Part shown: one piece after another, positions 21,598-32,835 of the stretch | Position numbering within the stretch: the first letter of the stretch is position 1 | Layout of the letters: every line of letters starts with the position of its first letter | Source of the DNA: Melitaea cinxia | Lineage: Eukaryota > Arthropoda > Insecta > Lepidoptera > Nymphalidae | Length of the DNA: 64,000 nucleotides | Direction of reading: 5' to 3' | NCBI RefSeq assembly: GCF_905220565.1 | Contig: NC_059401.1 | Coordinates: forward strand, 10,970,766-11,034,765 | Notes under the pieces: model-generated | What the model was told of the DNA's origin: nothing | Seen by the model: the letters and a program-made list of their open reading frames with translations, nothing else | The model's database searches: none | Position numbers and translations under genes: made by a program

Positions 21598-22527
21598 AAA
21601 AAAATGTGAATGATTCGCGATAGCATAATTTTAATATCAATGGTTTATTTACTTTTCCTTAAATATGCTTTTGATTGAACACAATGTCTTCATGTTAAGT
21701 TTCAATTATAATTGTATTTTGTTATATCTTTCGTTCTATAAAATGAGGTAAATTAGCACTAAGTTTCTGTTTTTTAGTTTTAAATAAACATTCTTTGATT
21801 GGATACAATGTTTTTATTTACATCTTGCATTCCTAACTAGTTTTAGGGCCTTACTTTTTATATTGAATATTTTATTTTTTTACGTTTTATCTCTTATATA
21901 ATTATAAGAGAAAAATACTGTTTTAATTCATCGTATTGTTGAAACGAAGTTCCGGCAGTATAATTAGAGTTTCAAATTTTGTTTCAACAATTCAAAAGAC
22001 CACATTTTTTTTACAAATGGTAAACGACATTTTTTTTCAACCAAACATTACATTACCGACTGACTCACTGCATTTCTAGATCTAATCATACTTATAAATT
22101 TAATCTTACATTTTGAATTGCAGTACCCAAATAAATAAATTTACTACATACAGCATATTTACCGCCTGTAAATTAATAATATTTCCATCTACGCGTACGT
22201 TTTTCTTCCTTAGTTACAGCGTTTTAAAGGTAGGTGATTTAAAAAACTGTTTGCTGTAACTAGCCAAACATATACTTATAGTAACTTTGGATAAAAAATT
22301 TACATTGCAAATAGTGTCTGGCAGCTAAATAAACCTATGTTTCAAAAATGGTAGCAATATCATGGATAGGTCTGACACTATTAATTTTTTTCCGAAATCA
22401 ATAAAGTTTCTTGGCTCTGGTGAACAATTGCAATATGTCTACTTACAGCAAATATGTTTTCCTACGTCGATATGGTAACATTTAGTATTCTAAAAAAATT
22501 GGAAAAGGTTGAAAATTTTTAAAATTT

Positions 22528-23115
22528 AGAAACGAGTGTAACCGCCATTGGCTTCTATAACCTCTAAAAGACGAGACCTCATTGAACCAACAAGCCGTGA
22601 GCAGATATCGGTTCCCCGCATTTCCTCCCAAATAGAATTACAGTGACTAATAATAGTTTGTTTGTTCTTTCATTTTGATGCGACCATCGTTGGACCATAA
22701 GGCCCCAAAGATTTTCTATCGGGTTGAGGTCCGGTGATCTTGAGGGCCACGGAATTACCCTTACGTCAATGTTTAAACGAAACCAGGTTCTTACGATCCT
22801 AGTATTATAAATCGCACCATTGTCTTGAACAAAATCAAATTGTGGCACTTCGTGCTCCGGGTAAACATTACGGACTGTCGGTAGCAGGGCATTCTGAAGC
22901 ACGTCGGTATAATTTACAGCCGTCGCTCGAGGAGGTAGAGAGCACAATTCTCCTACACCGTCCGCACTCATCCTGCCCCAAATAATTACGGAAATTCGAC
23001 CTGATTCTCTGTTTGGGATTACATGATCATTTCTATACCGTGTTGAATCCAATCTCCAAAGATTTAAAAAAAAATTCATCACAAAACACTGTATTAGACC
23101 AATCAAAATTTAAGT
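22528..23115 (-). pseudogene. Tc1-like transposase, C-terminal two-thirds
   Basis: Minus-strand reading gives SNTVFCDEFFLNLWRLDST (first catalytic D), ISVIIWGRMSADGVGEL, FDFVQDNGAIYNTRIVRTWF (second D), PWPSRSPDLNPIENLWG (catalytic E) and, after a one-base shift near 22655, RLVGSMRSRLLEVIEANG and GYTRF. All catalytic acids survive; D to E spacing is 35 rather than the usual Tc1 34. The N-terminal DNA-binding half is missing and no TIRs were seen, so it is a dead fragment between the 5.2-kb transposon and the gag remnant. Confidence 0.85.
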
Positions 23116-23335
23116 GGCGAAGCTCAGACGAGCAAATCTGTGAACATCCGACTGATGTAAGCTTCTTAGTTGAAGCTATCAGCTATAAGCTAATGTCATT
23201 GTCAATCTGTTTTGTCAATGTATCCAATGTAACTAAAACAAATTTTGCTGTTAATTTTAGCTTATTAAAACCTTATATTCATTAAAGATTTTCTCTTATT
23301 TCAATTTAATAAGCTAAGATAATAAAAAAAGCAAT

Positions 23336-24922
23336 ATGGATAAATATCTTCGCCCTGAAAGGTTTGATATCGACCCGTCAGCTAGCTCTAGTACGAGAGC
23401 TTGGATACACTGGCGTAAGACTTTCGAAAGCTTCATTTCCGTCCAAAAACCGAACGCTCCAGAAATAAATGCACAGTTAGCTCCTCCAACAGAAAAATGG
23501 GACAGCATAAAGTATAGGTAAATCATATATCACCTAATATCTACTCATATGTAAGCGAAGCCAGGAAGTACGATGAAGCAATCACAATACTGCAAAAACT
23601 GTATATAAAACCAAAAAATCTGATTTTTGCTAAACACATATTAGCAATAAGGAAACAACGACCAAAAGAAAGTATTGACACATATTTACAAGCTTTGAAA
23701 CTACTTTCTAAAGATTGTGACTTTGCGGCTGTTGATGCAGAAACAAATAAAAACGATAACATACGTGATGCTTTCATAGCCGGTATATCATCGCATAAAA
23801 TCAGACAAAGGCTTTTAGAAAACTTAACTCTAACACTTGATCAAGCTTACAACCAAGCACTCTCTCTAGAAACTTCAGAGATCAACTCTCAAAGCTTCAA
23901 TACTGTATCTTTAAATGCTGTTGCCGCAAAAGAACCAACATTAATCTCTCCGAAATCACAAACTGTGCGCGACGAGACTTGCTCTTCTGTTAATAACCCT
24001 CGACGACGAAAATGTTTCTTTTGTGGGGGACAAATACATCCTCGTAAGAACTGCCCTGCATTCGAAAAGACTTGTCAGCTCTGCAACAAGAAGGGGCACT
24101 TCGCCACTGTTTGCAGAAGCTCTTCTAAACCTACAAATTCTGTGGTAGTAGGTACTGAAGATATTTCCGCTTGACGGTTTTGAAAACGAAAATCCCACAA
24201 GCAGGCTATTTCTATGGCCTCTCTTAATCACACTTCACAAGTAGAAGGTCAAACTTGGCAAACCCTAAAAATCGGAAATCATAAATATGATAATGTGAAT
24301 CTTCTTATAGTGAAAAATCTTTGTGCTGATATTATTATCGGCCATGACATCCTCGAAAAACATTCATCACTAGAGTTCTCTTTCGGTGGGCCAAAACATC
24401 CACTGTATGTAACGTAGCTGAAGCATCAGTACCAGCTGTATCGCTTTTTGTGAATATATCTCCCAACTGCAAACCTATTGCTATCAAGTCTTGAAAGCAC
24501 AGCAAAGAGGATAGTGAATTTATTAAAGATGAGATCAGAAACCTTATAGTAGAGGGCGTGATTGAAGAAAGTAAATCACCGTGGAGGGCCCAAGTACTAA
24601 TAACAAAAAGCGAAACTCATAGAAAACGCCTTGTAATTGATTACTCTCAGACAAATAATCGTTACACAGAACTCGACGCGTACCCTTTACCGAACATTGA
24701 GGACTTAGTTTCGAGAGTGGCAAGCGATATATTTTTCAGCCTAATAGACCTGAAAAGCGCGTACCATCAAGTACCTATACTACCCGAAGAAAGGAAATTT
24801 ACCGCTTTTGAAGCTCTAAGAAATTTGTACCAGTTCAGGCGTATTCCTTTTGGAATAACAAATGGTGTTTCAAGCTTCCAACGAACAATCAATTGGATTA
24901 AAAGAAAAGAGCAGCTTAATAA
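23336..24922 (+). pseudogene. Ty3/gypsy-like gag-pol remnant
   Basis: Gag starts MDKYLRPERFDIDPSAS, stops early at 23521, and resumes in another frame (about 23548-24174) through a capsid-like helical region to two zinc knuckles, CFFCGGQIHPRKNC and CQLCNKKGHFATVC. Protease-like sequence follows (ILVKNLCADIIIGHDILEKH in 24214-24417). RT begins with SPWRAQVLITKSETHRKRLV, YPLPNIEDLVSRVA, FFSLIDLKSAYHQVP and FRRIPFGITNGVSSFQR. The frame is then cut by a MITE-A insertion at 24923. The YxDD box, RNase H, integrase and LTRs are absent. Non-functional. Confidence 0.8.
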
Positions 24923-25305
24923 TTGTGTTTGCTCGCAAACGAAAAAAAAAACCGACTTCAATTACATCGACGAGTAATACATTGTAGATCGACGAAAAAA
25001 TAGTCAAGTAACTACGCGTTATCAAAGATTACTCAAAAAGTAGTGATCAGATCTCAATAAGATTTACATGACAAACATCGGCTTTCGATTAAATTAAAAA
25101 TTATCAAAATCGGTACACCCAGTAAAAAGTTATTGCGGATTTTCAAGAGTTCAAATAAATTTAAATGGAACCAAATGACACACACCACCTTTCGATCAAA
25201 AATTTTTTTGTCGAAATCGCTCCACCCAGACAAAAGTTCTGAAGTAACATACATAAAAAAATACAATCGAATTGAGAACCTCCTCCTTTTTTGGAAGTCG
25301 GTTAA
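24923..25305 (-). mobile_element. MITE family A, antisense copy in RT
   Basis: It opens TTGTGTTTGCTCGCAAACGA and closes AACCTCCTCCTTTTTTGGAA then GTCGGTTAA. It interrupts the gypsy-like RT reading frame directly after WIKRKEQLNN, so it inserted after the retroelement. Confidence 0.7.
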
Positions 25306-27399
25306 AAAGGAGCGGAGCACCAATGATGAATGTTTCAAAACCGGGAGTTCTTTTTTCCTTTTGAAAACAGTTAAAGTTTCGCAAAAATCATGTATGACAA
25401 AATAGATCCTCTTTAAAAGTTCTTAAAAAAATGTTCGCGACAGCATAATTATATCTATTTTTTAAGGTTGGCTCACTATAACCTTTTTTATGCTAACCAA
25501 GTTAGTTCTAAAATAATGCATTATTTGCGAAGATGTTTTTATAAACATGATATTAATCCTTATCTAAATAAATACGTTATTCATCATTATTATTTAATTT
25601 AAAACAAAATAGCCTTTTACATAATTCGATTTCAATGAGTATCTCAGGAGATATCGCAGTTTTAAAATAACATCGCAGCAAAATAATGATCAAGTATTGC
25701 GCGCGCCTCTATTCCACGCGGACGAAGTTTCATCAATCAACTTAAATATATAAAAAAAAGATTAATTTTTTTAAACATAAACCATATGCATATGTTACTG
25801 GTTGCTACGGAACCCTTCATGAGCGAGTCCGACCTGCACTTGGCCGCTTTTTTATTCTGAGTTTTGAGGATAAACCTACGTACTTACCTATTCGCCCGTT
25901 CCGATTTCTACATAATTTTCTAAGGTTAAGTCCCTGCTCCTTCTCCTACATGGGGAAAAAAGCTTATTACCCAGCCATGCGATATTACAGGCTGAAACGT
26001 TATACGCGTTATTCATAAGTTCTGAATACGTCCCTGCTATATTTTACATTCATTCTTTCTTACACCTGCCTACTACTAACGGCTTAGATCCAAAGATTAC
26101 TAATAAGTATCTACGTACGTAGATAAATATGATTTCCAAACACGAATTGCAGCGCTGGCAAACTTACAATGATTACTTAAGTAATCAAATACTATAAAAG
26201 AATCTACTGTTGACCTTGCTCAAAACCAGCTTCTACTTTATAAGTACTCGTTTAAGTACGTTTTATATTTAAATATCACAAAATTACAATCTACTATATA
26301 TCTATAACAACACCTTTTTTTTAATAAATTGCAAATATAATGATCAACCGCATCGCCGTTGCTCAGTCAACTGCGCTCGTACCGTCATAGTGGCGTCACA
26401 TGCATCCCACGTACACTAAATTAGCGGAAGGAACTGCATAATGTATCTTCGTAATTAATAGTCCGATTTGAATAATTCAAAAAGAAATATAATTCTTATG
26501 TCACCGAAAATAACTTGGATACTAGTTCTATTGAATTTGCAATAACTTTACTGATCCTCATCCGCGTCTGCCAGAATGTGTAGCATGCCACAATGCCGCA
26601 CATTGTTGCCTCATAAAAGAGCCTTTAGAATCATAAAAGTACGTTTTCTAGTTTCCTTAAATTTGCCAGAAGGTCGTGTATTTTCATGTATCGTGTACTT
26701 TGACGCGCGGTGACGTATTTTACGTATTGTATCAAAGAGTAGGCGACACAGACCACACAACTATTTATAGCGATATTGCATTGCCTCTGAGAAGACACCT
26801 CAATAGAAAATTTTTATGTTACTGGATTCGGTCTTGCAAATCTGTTGATCTGCTTATGTTTTCCGCTGCGTCAACACTCATCGGAATGATATGTCGTCTC
26901 TCGTGAACCTTGTAAGTGTCATGGAATGAAAAAAAAGGAAAAGAGGGAGATCATAATTTTTCTCTTGTTATTCAGGATATGTTTGCAGAGTTTCCTAAAA
27001 TGCAAGAAGGTTATTTTTCGCAACTTAGGGCTGTTATTGAGGATCGATATTTACTGATAGTTATAGTATAAACCATACCTCTGCTCACATAATTATTACG
27101 GTGACAAGAACATTAACTGTATTTTACCGTTTTTTTCAATCGCAATTTCAAGTTTCTGCCAGGTTTTTCGTAGCGAAAAGACCGTGTGGTAAATAGATTC
27201 AAATTTTCCAAAAGTCTGGTATTGGTGGTGGAGAATTGTAAACCAATGGCGTGTCCAAGAGACCAATGTGTGTAAGAAAAATGCTAATAAAAAAACAACG
27301 AACATTTGCAATATTGCTACAGCTGACTTTTGGCCAAAATTAATAGATTGATCTAGAAAAAAAATGTCATCATCATTCAATCTGTGAGACCCCACAATT
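25306..27399. other. No gene seen; short repeat scraps
   Basis: AT-rich. Bases 25700-25740 hold a Helitron-like scrap (TTCCACGCGGACGAAGTTTC). Bases 25925-26005 match the tail of the SINE at 27486 (ACATGGGGAAA, GATATTACAGGCTGAAA). The open frames at 26676-26906 (+) and 27096-27395 (-) show no family motif or splice-linked neighbour. Confidence 0.55.
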
Positions 27400-27485
27400 G
27401 GGCATAGGCTAAGGATCGTAGCTTAATTCACTACGCTGTTCCACTGCGGGTTGACGGATGGATATATTTCCTACTATGAGTAACG
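27400..27485 (-). mobile_element. SINE tail, antisense fragment
   Basis: AAGGATCGTAGCTTAATTCA, CTGTTCCACTGCGGGTTGA and ATATTTCCTACTATGAGTAA are inverted versions of the 3' half of the adjoining SINE. The fragment ends exactly where the sense SINE begins. Confidence 0.75.
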
Positions 27486-27830
27486 CCGCGTTGGCGCAAC
27501 GGTTATAGCCATAGATTGTACCTATTGCGCTGGCGGTTGCGGGTTCGATCCCCGCACATGACAAACATTTGTATTGGCCATACAGGTGTTTGCCGTGGTC
27601 TGGGTGCTTGTGCAGTCCTTGTGGGTCTTCCCACCGTGCCTCGGAGAGCATGTTAAGCCCTCGGTCCCGGTTGTTATCAATGTATACCTGATAGCGATCG
27701 TTACTCATAGTAGGGAATATATGCGCCAACCCGCATTGGAGCAGCGTGGTGAATTAAGGTCTGATCCTTCGCTTACATGGGGAAATAGGCCTATGCCCAC
27801 TAGTGAGATATTACAGGCTGAAATGTATGA
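27486..27830 (+). mobile_element. tRNA-derived SINE, full length
   Basis: A pol III A box (TGGCGCAACGG, 27492-27502) and B box (GGTTCGATCCC, 27542-27552) sit about 40 bases apart as in a tRNA gene. A tRNA-unrelated body follows (CATTTGTATTGGCCATACAG, CCACCGTGCCTCGGAGAGCA, CTGATAGCGATCGTTACTCA), then a tail GCTTACATGGGGAAATAGGC / GATATTACAGGCTGAAAT. Related copies: 40699-40950 and fragments at 32085, 32640 and 25925. Confidence 0.85.
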
Positions 27831-27839
27831 GTAACGATC

Positions 27840-28025
27840 GCTATCAGATGTGTATTATAACAACTGAGACCCACAGCTTAACAAACTCTCCGAGTCACTG
27901 TGGGGAGACTCACAAAGACTAACAATCAGACTGAAATGTATGTGTATAACCACAAATATCCACTCCGACCGGAAATCGAAACCGCGACCGCCGGTCTTTA
28001 GAGGCACCTACACGGCATACGCAGA
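27840..28025 (-). mobile_element. Second tRNA-derived SINE, antisense
   Basis: On the minus strand CGGTCGCGGTTTCGATTTCC (B-box-like) is followed by GGAGTGGATATTTGTGGTTA and GAGTCTCCCCACAGTGACTC. It resembles the copy at 18250-18505. Confidence 0.55.
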
Positions 28026-28600
28026 ATCGTCGGAAAACTTAGATTTTTTTAAATTATTTCTACTAATGTAAACGTTAAATGATATTTATTTTTCATTATA
28101 GGGTTAGCTATAATATAACAAATGATAAGTACTACTTATATAATAAATGTGATACGAAACGATTGCGTTTTTATTCATTTTCCTTTTTACTTTTGTCATA
28201 AAACGTTAATATTTTTTGTAAAGTGCCAAAATTAAATAAATAGCAAACAAATAAACGATTTCTTCCAATTTGAAATATTATGCAGTTACATCGCGCAGAA
28301 TTGCTGAGTAGATACCTATTGTCTCGGCTTTCTCTAACTTACTTTTCAGCTGTCTCCATTAAATCTTTTGAAAGAAGCCAAAGTTAAGGCCCGCGGTTTT
28401 ACACACGGTAATTTGAGAAAAAAAGTAGCCTATCTCGGTAACGGGCTATCAAATACAAAAAAAAAAATTCACATGGAGTCAGTGGTGCTTAAGATTAGCG
28501 CGTTTAAACAAACAAATAAACAAACTTTTCAGCTTTATTAGTATGTATAAAGGTATCTGTAGGCATATCTAATATTATATTCTTTGTTTCACCTAGTAAT
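28026..28600. other. No gene seen
   Basis: AT-rich with no supported ORF or repeat match inside the window. Confidence 0.5.
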
Positions 28601-29625
28601 TTTACAATAGTCAGTATAATATAGGAAGGTGGCAAGGGCGAATTTATATCTATAAGAGATCTCTGCCAGTCAACCCATGGTAGTGAGAAATGATGTGAAC
28701 GCGGGGCAAAGTAGTGCAGGAATAGAAGAATAAAAAACACTAAGTATACATACACACACATACATAAACATACACACATACTTCTACATGCATACATACA
28801 TAAAACATACATATACTACACATATATGTGTATCATGTATACATCTATAAGCAATGTTACGAGTATGAGCTTTCTTGAATGAATTTTAGGAGATTATTCC
28901 TAAAGTACAGAAAAATAATTTAATCGCGTACAGAAAAAGAATTAAATCTGAAGTTGGTGTTATGCCTAGGAACTTCAAGCATTGTTGTTATATAAGAACA
29001 CTTAGAGGGTGCGGGGGTAGGAAGCAATTTGATATGGGATCGAAGGTAAGGAGGAGACTTTTGATCGTAGAGTATGTTATAAAGAAAAGAAAGGATGTGC
29101 TCATCACGGCGAAGGTGGATAGGGAGCCACTTGAGTTTAGTACGAAAGTGGGAAATGCGATCATATTTGCGTAAACCAAATATAAAGCGTATAGCAAGAT
29201 TTTGTAGACTCCAATTTACTAAGTAGCTCCTGTGTCACATCTAAATAGCACACATCTGCATAGTCGAGAATGGGTAAAAGAAGGAATTGCGGAAGCAAAA
29301 TTTTAGTTTTAAGTGTTAAAAATAATTGGAGACGCTTCAGAGAGTGAAAGATGTGGAGAATTTTTCTGCTGACCTCGCTGACATGAGCTATAGATAAGTT
29401 GTTGTCTATAACCAAGCCCAAGTTCCTAACTTTGTCATAATAAGGAATAGGTGTGCCACGGTAAAAAAAAACAGGGAGGAATAGCTCTCCAATCGATTCG
29501 GTTTCTTAAATGACTGCTACCGACAGTTATTGCCTGTGATTTAGATGGATTAATTAGAAGACCAAACGATTTAGCCCATAGATTAATAGCTACCTATATA
29601 TATAATACAATTTTCGACAGAGCAG
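28600..29625 (-). pseudogene. LINE 3' end (same family as 44515), antisense
   Basis: Minus-strand reading gives WAKSFGLLINPSKSQAITVG, YDKVRNLGLVIDNNLSIAHV, KILLPQFLLLPILDYADVCY and LDVTQELLSKLES, then frame breaks, ending in a 3' UTR with GGTTGACTGGCAGAGATCTC. These match RT thumb and C-terminal blocks of the + copy at 44532 (SLLLPILDYADVCYLDAT). Several stops and frameshifts are present, and everything upstream of the thumb is missing. Confidence 0.8.
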
Positions 29626-30290
29626 ACTTAATGCTTAAGAGAAGACATACCTACAATTAAGAATAAAACAAAATAACTTATTATGTGTGTTTACGTACTT
29701 TATGTGAATCGCTTCTTATAAATCACAATAAAAACTCAACTTAAATACCTACCTATTACTTGTTCTAAAATCATAAAGACGATATAGTTGTAAGCTTGAC
29801 GGAGTCTTCTCAGGCCGTTGAGCATCATCCACCTCATAAAATTTTACCTTGTGATTTAATGAGTCGTTCTTAGTTGCTCATTCTTTAAAAAATATACATG
29901 CTAAGTTACCAGAGGTAATAAACATTTTCATTTTCTTTTAAAGATTAAATTGAAATACACGTTATTGTAATCAACAAATCAATCATCCGCTTAATATTTG
30001 CCAATCTGTCATAAAGTAGATAACTACACCTATTGTAGAAAGAAAAACGATGAGGTATGGATTAGCAATATTGATATTAATAACAGGTCGTATATTTTAG
30101 TAAAAAGTTGCAATAAAATCTTTTTAGTATTGATTGTAACTGGCTAGTTTTGAATATTTAATAAAATTTGAAAAATAAACTTAACAAGCAAAAAAAGCAA
30201 CAGTTTTCCGCCACTTTTAATTTGTTTTTCTGTCCAGCAAAATGGTTGAATCCAACAAAGAAATTCGGAACATTTTAAAGTTTTACTTTA
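29626..30290. other. No gene seen
   Basis: AT-rich, no recognisable coding or repeat signal. Confidence 0.5.
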
Positions 30291-30291
30291 A

Positions 30292-30430
30292 ATAATTGTG
30301 TTTGCTCGTAAATGAAAAATACCGACGTCAATTACAAAAGTAGTTAGTAGTAGTTATCAGATCTCGATCAAATTTAATGTGGACCACAAGCCTCAACTTT
30401 CGATTAAAACAAGAATCATCAAAATTATTT
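30292..30430 (-). mobile_element. MITE family A fragment
   Basis: AATTGTGTTTGCTCGTAAAT, TACCGACGTCAATTACA and AGTTATCAGATCTCGATCAA match the antisense end of the family. Confidence 0.6.
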
Positions 30431-30558
30431 ATAAACAATAAACTGCCACTGGCCTTTAGTGGATAATATAGCTCACTACATAGGTACGTTATAGTACATC
30501 CGACCGTGTAACATCATTTTGTCGATATTTCGAACCAACGTAGTTTCTAATAACGATA

Positions 30559-30830
30559 CAGTCTACTCTCGTTAATTCGAAACCTTAGGGGACTCGAAAA
30601 ATATTACGAATCATCGAGTGTTTGAAGTATCAAATGGTTCGAAACTTTTGAGAGAAAATAAATAAACCTTTGAATTATAAACTGTTGATCTATTATTACA
30701 TACAAATTTATTAACTGCTATTCTTTAACAATGACAAAAGTCACCTTTCATCTTATCTCCCTCTATTTTTTCGATTAACTTCTTCTTTTCAGCAATCGTC
30801 AAGGATTTATACTTTATAGGACTCATAACT
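30559..30830. mobile_element. pogo/Tigger-like element end
   Basis: CAGTCTACTCTCGTTAATTC after a TA dinucleotide resembles a pogo-type terminal repeat. It precedes a short minus-strand ORF (30725-30826) beginning MSPIKYKSLTIAEKKKLIEK, like the first helix of the CENP-B/pogo N-terminal helix-turn-helix. The ORF stops after 33 codons and no matching right TIR was found. A dead remnant. Confidence 0.5.
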
Positions 30831-31082
30831 AACACAAACTTTTAACGAAAGAGTAACAGTAACTGAAACATAACTAAACAAAACAATTCTTGTGGAAGTG
30901 TTTGTCGAACTATTATAATCATAATAAAAACAAAGACTCGTGTACGATGATACATGTACATATGTACAAGTTTGAATCGAAATTTACCAGTTAGATATAA
31001 AAAAAATCTGTTGAAAAAGACTGTTGTCAGATTTATTAAACAACCGTGATCTAATAAATAAATTGTAAGTTATCTCTAAAAA

Positions 31083-31180
31083 TGCACATTAACTTGAGTA
31101 ATATTTCGTCTACCTACGTTGTATTTTACTGGTCCATGTAGGTAATTGAAATTGGTTTTCGTTTGCAAGCAAACACAATT
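31083..31180 (+). mobile_element. MITE family A, 3' end fragment
   Basis: TTTCGTCTACCTACGTTGTA, then TAATTGAAATTGGTTTTCG and TTTGCAAGCAAACACAATTT; only the 3' end of the family. Confidence 0.6.
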
Positions 31181-31617
31181 TTTTTTTTTTTTTTGTAACG
31201 AAATTATGCCCATAAACAGTCAAATTTTGAGATAGATAATTCGACTTAGATAATTCGACAGTTCTTAATCTAAAGCCTTTAATTTTATACTTGTAGGTAC
31301 AATGAATGTTGAAATCGAAGTTTTCTTCGTAAATCACAAATATGAAATTGTATATGGAATTATGATGTTAGTTGGTAACTTGATACGTAGATATTTATAG
31401 TTTAAATTTTAGATTAGCTCAGACGTCCTCAGATTGATGTTATTTAAATAATTTAAATAGTCAAAAACTTAAATGCCCAATTTTAATTTTTTACTACGTA
31501 CATATTGAACTTAAACACTTATTTTCTCCTGTCCTACTCTTTACAAAATTCTGGAAACGCTCCTTTTGCCAGATACCAAAGGTTAACAATCACTGTAATC
31601 GTCTTCAAAAATCCTAA

Positions 31618-31650
31618 TATAAAGAGAAAAATTCCGTGAGATTGTCACTC
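31618..31650 (+). promoter_or_regulatory. Core promoter of GPA2 (TATA + Inr)
   Basis: TATAAAG at 31618-31624 and an initiator-like TCACTC at 31645-31650 place a likely start A at 31647, 29 bases from the TATA start. The leader to the ATG at 31675 would be 28 nt. Confidence 0.6.
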
Positions 31651-31674
31651 TGCATAGCGAATTAAATAAAAAAT

Positions 31675-32790
31675 ATGTTTCTAAAAAGTTTGATTTTTCT
31701 TTTATTCATCAGCAATTTATTGGCGTCAGAATTATGGAAAAAGCCCGGCTGCCATATAAGAGGTTTGTAAAACTGTTACATATAACACATCTTTTATTAG
31801 TTTACCAATTTATTTACTAACATTATATACCTACCTATGTAGGTACACCTGGAAGACACATTTATAATTATTGTCAAAAATAATATATAAATAATATAAG
31901 ACCTCCTTTTTCAAAAATAAATAAATGCTGATGGCTTTGTATACCTAGGTGTATATGTGACTAGTCTTAGAAATCTTATTGTTTTCTTAAATTATATTTT
32001 AATTATAACTGGAAATATTTAAAAATTATATTATGCTACTGTCATTAAATCTACATCGAGAAGTATAGTACAATACACATGTTTGTTTAGTTCGCACTGG
32101 ACTTGTATGCTGCGACCGTACCGTAAGGTAGCGAGTTCGATCGCATGATAAATATTTGTATACGTCGCACACAATTATGCGATTTGCTGTGTTATATTTA
32201 CACGCAAACAATTTAAAATTTTATGCACGGGCAATATAATGTGTTTATAATTATTATTTTAGGTCACACGAAAAATATATCAATTCCTGATTGTATAAAG
32301 TTTGAGGTAACAACAAACGTTTGCCGAGGTTACTGTGAATCATGGTCTCTACCGAGTATTATTTTTGGTTTCAAACGACATCCGGTAACTTCTTTAGGAC
32401 AGTGCTGTAACATGATGGAAACTAAGGATGTAAGTAATATTCTACCCGGGAACACAAATGTCGTTACCCTTTTGAAAAACGGTTTTTTATACATGTGTCA
32501 CCATATCATAGTTGTAGTATTTTGATAGTTGAATCTGATTTTGGGATCCGTTTGGTCCCTACACCCCATAATTTTCAAACCTCCTAGTTTTTTAGGACTT
32601 TACTTAATATAATTTACTCGTATATATTATATCACTCTGGCGCATGTTCCGTGTCGGCGGCGCCTAAACCCCCGCTCGGAGTGGATTTTTGTGTTTATAC
32701 AAATATTTATTTCCTGTATGGTTGTTATCATATACACCTGATAGCGATCGTTATTCATAGTAGGGAATATATCCGACAACCCGCATTGAA

Positions 32791-32835
<45 letters not shown>

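Larger units (their letters stand above)
17306..22472 (+). mobile_element. 5.2-kb DNA transposon with DUF7869-like transposase
   Basis: Terminal inverted repeats at 17306-17342 and 22436-22472 match at 36 of 37 positions (outer part CGACGTAGGAAA, inner part TTTGCTGTAAGTAGACA). If the ends are CGACG...CGTCG, the flanks are ATAT on both sides, a possible 4-bp target duplication. Both ends hold repeated TTACAGCA motifs (left near 17328, 17491, 17533, 17606, 17648, 17725; right near 22147, 22216, 22250, 22444), as expected for transposase-binding sites. One long ORF fills the middle. Superfamily is uncertain; a Sola-like group is one hypothesis. Confidence 0.8.

Noticed and set aside
26676..26906. 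76-codon + strand frame
   Set aside because: No recognisable motif, no splice partner, no homologous copy in the window.
27096..27395. 99-codon minus frame with a hydrophobic stretch
   Set aside because: No family motif, no supporting splice sites; the hydrophobic run is expected from T-rich DNA.
27486..27560. Functional tRNA gene
   Set aside because: A and B boxes are present, but the 5' and 3' acceptor strands do not pair and the sequence continues into a SINE body with other copies.
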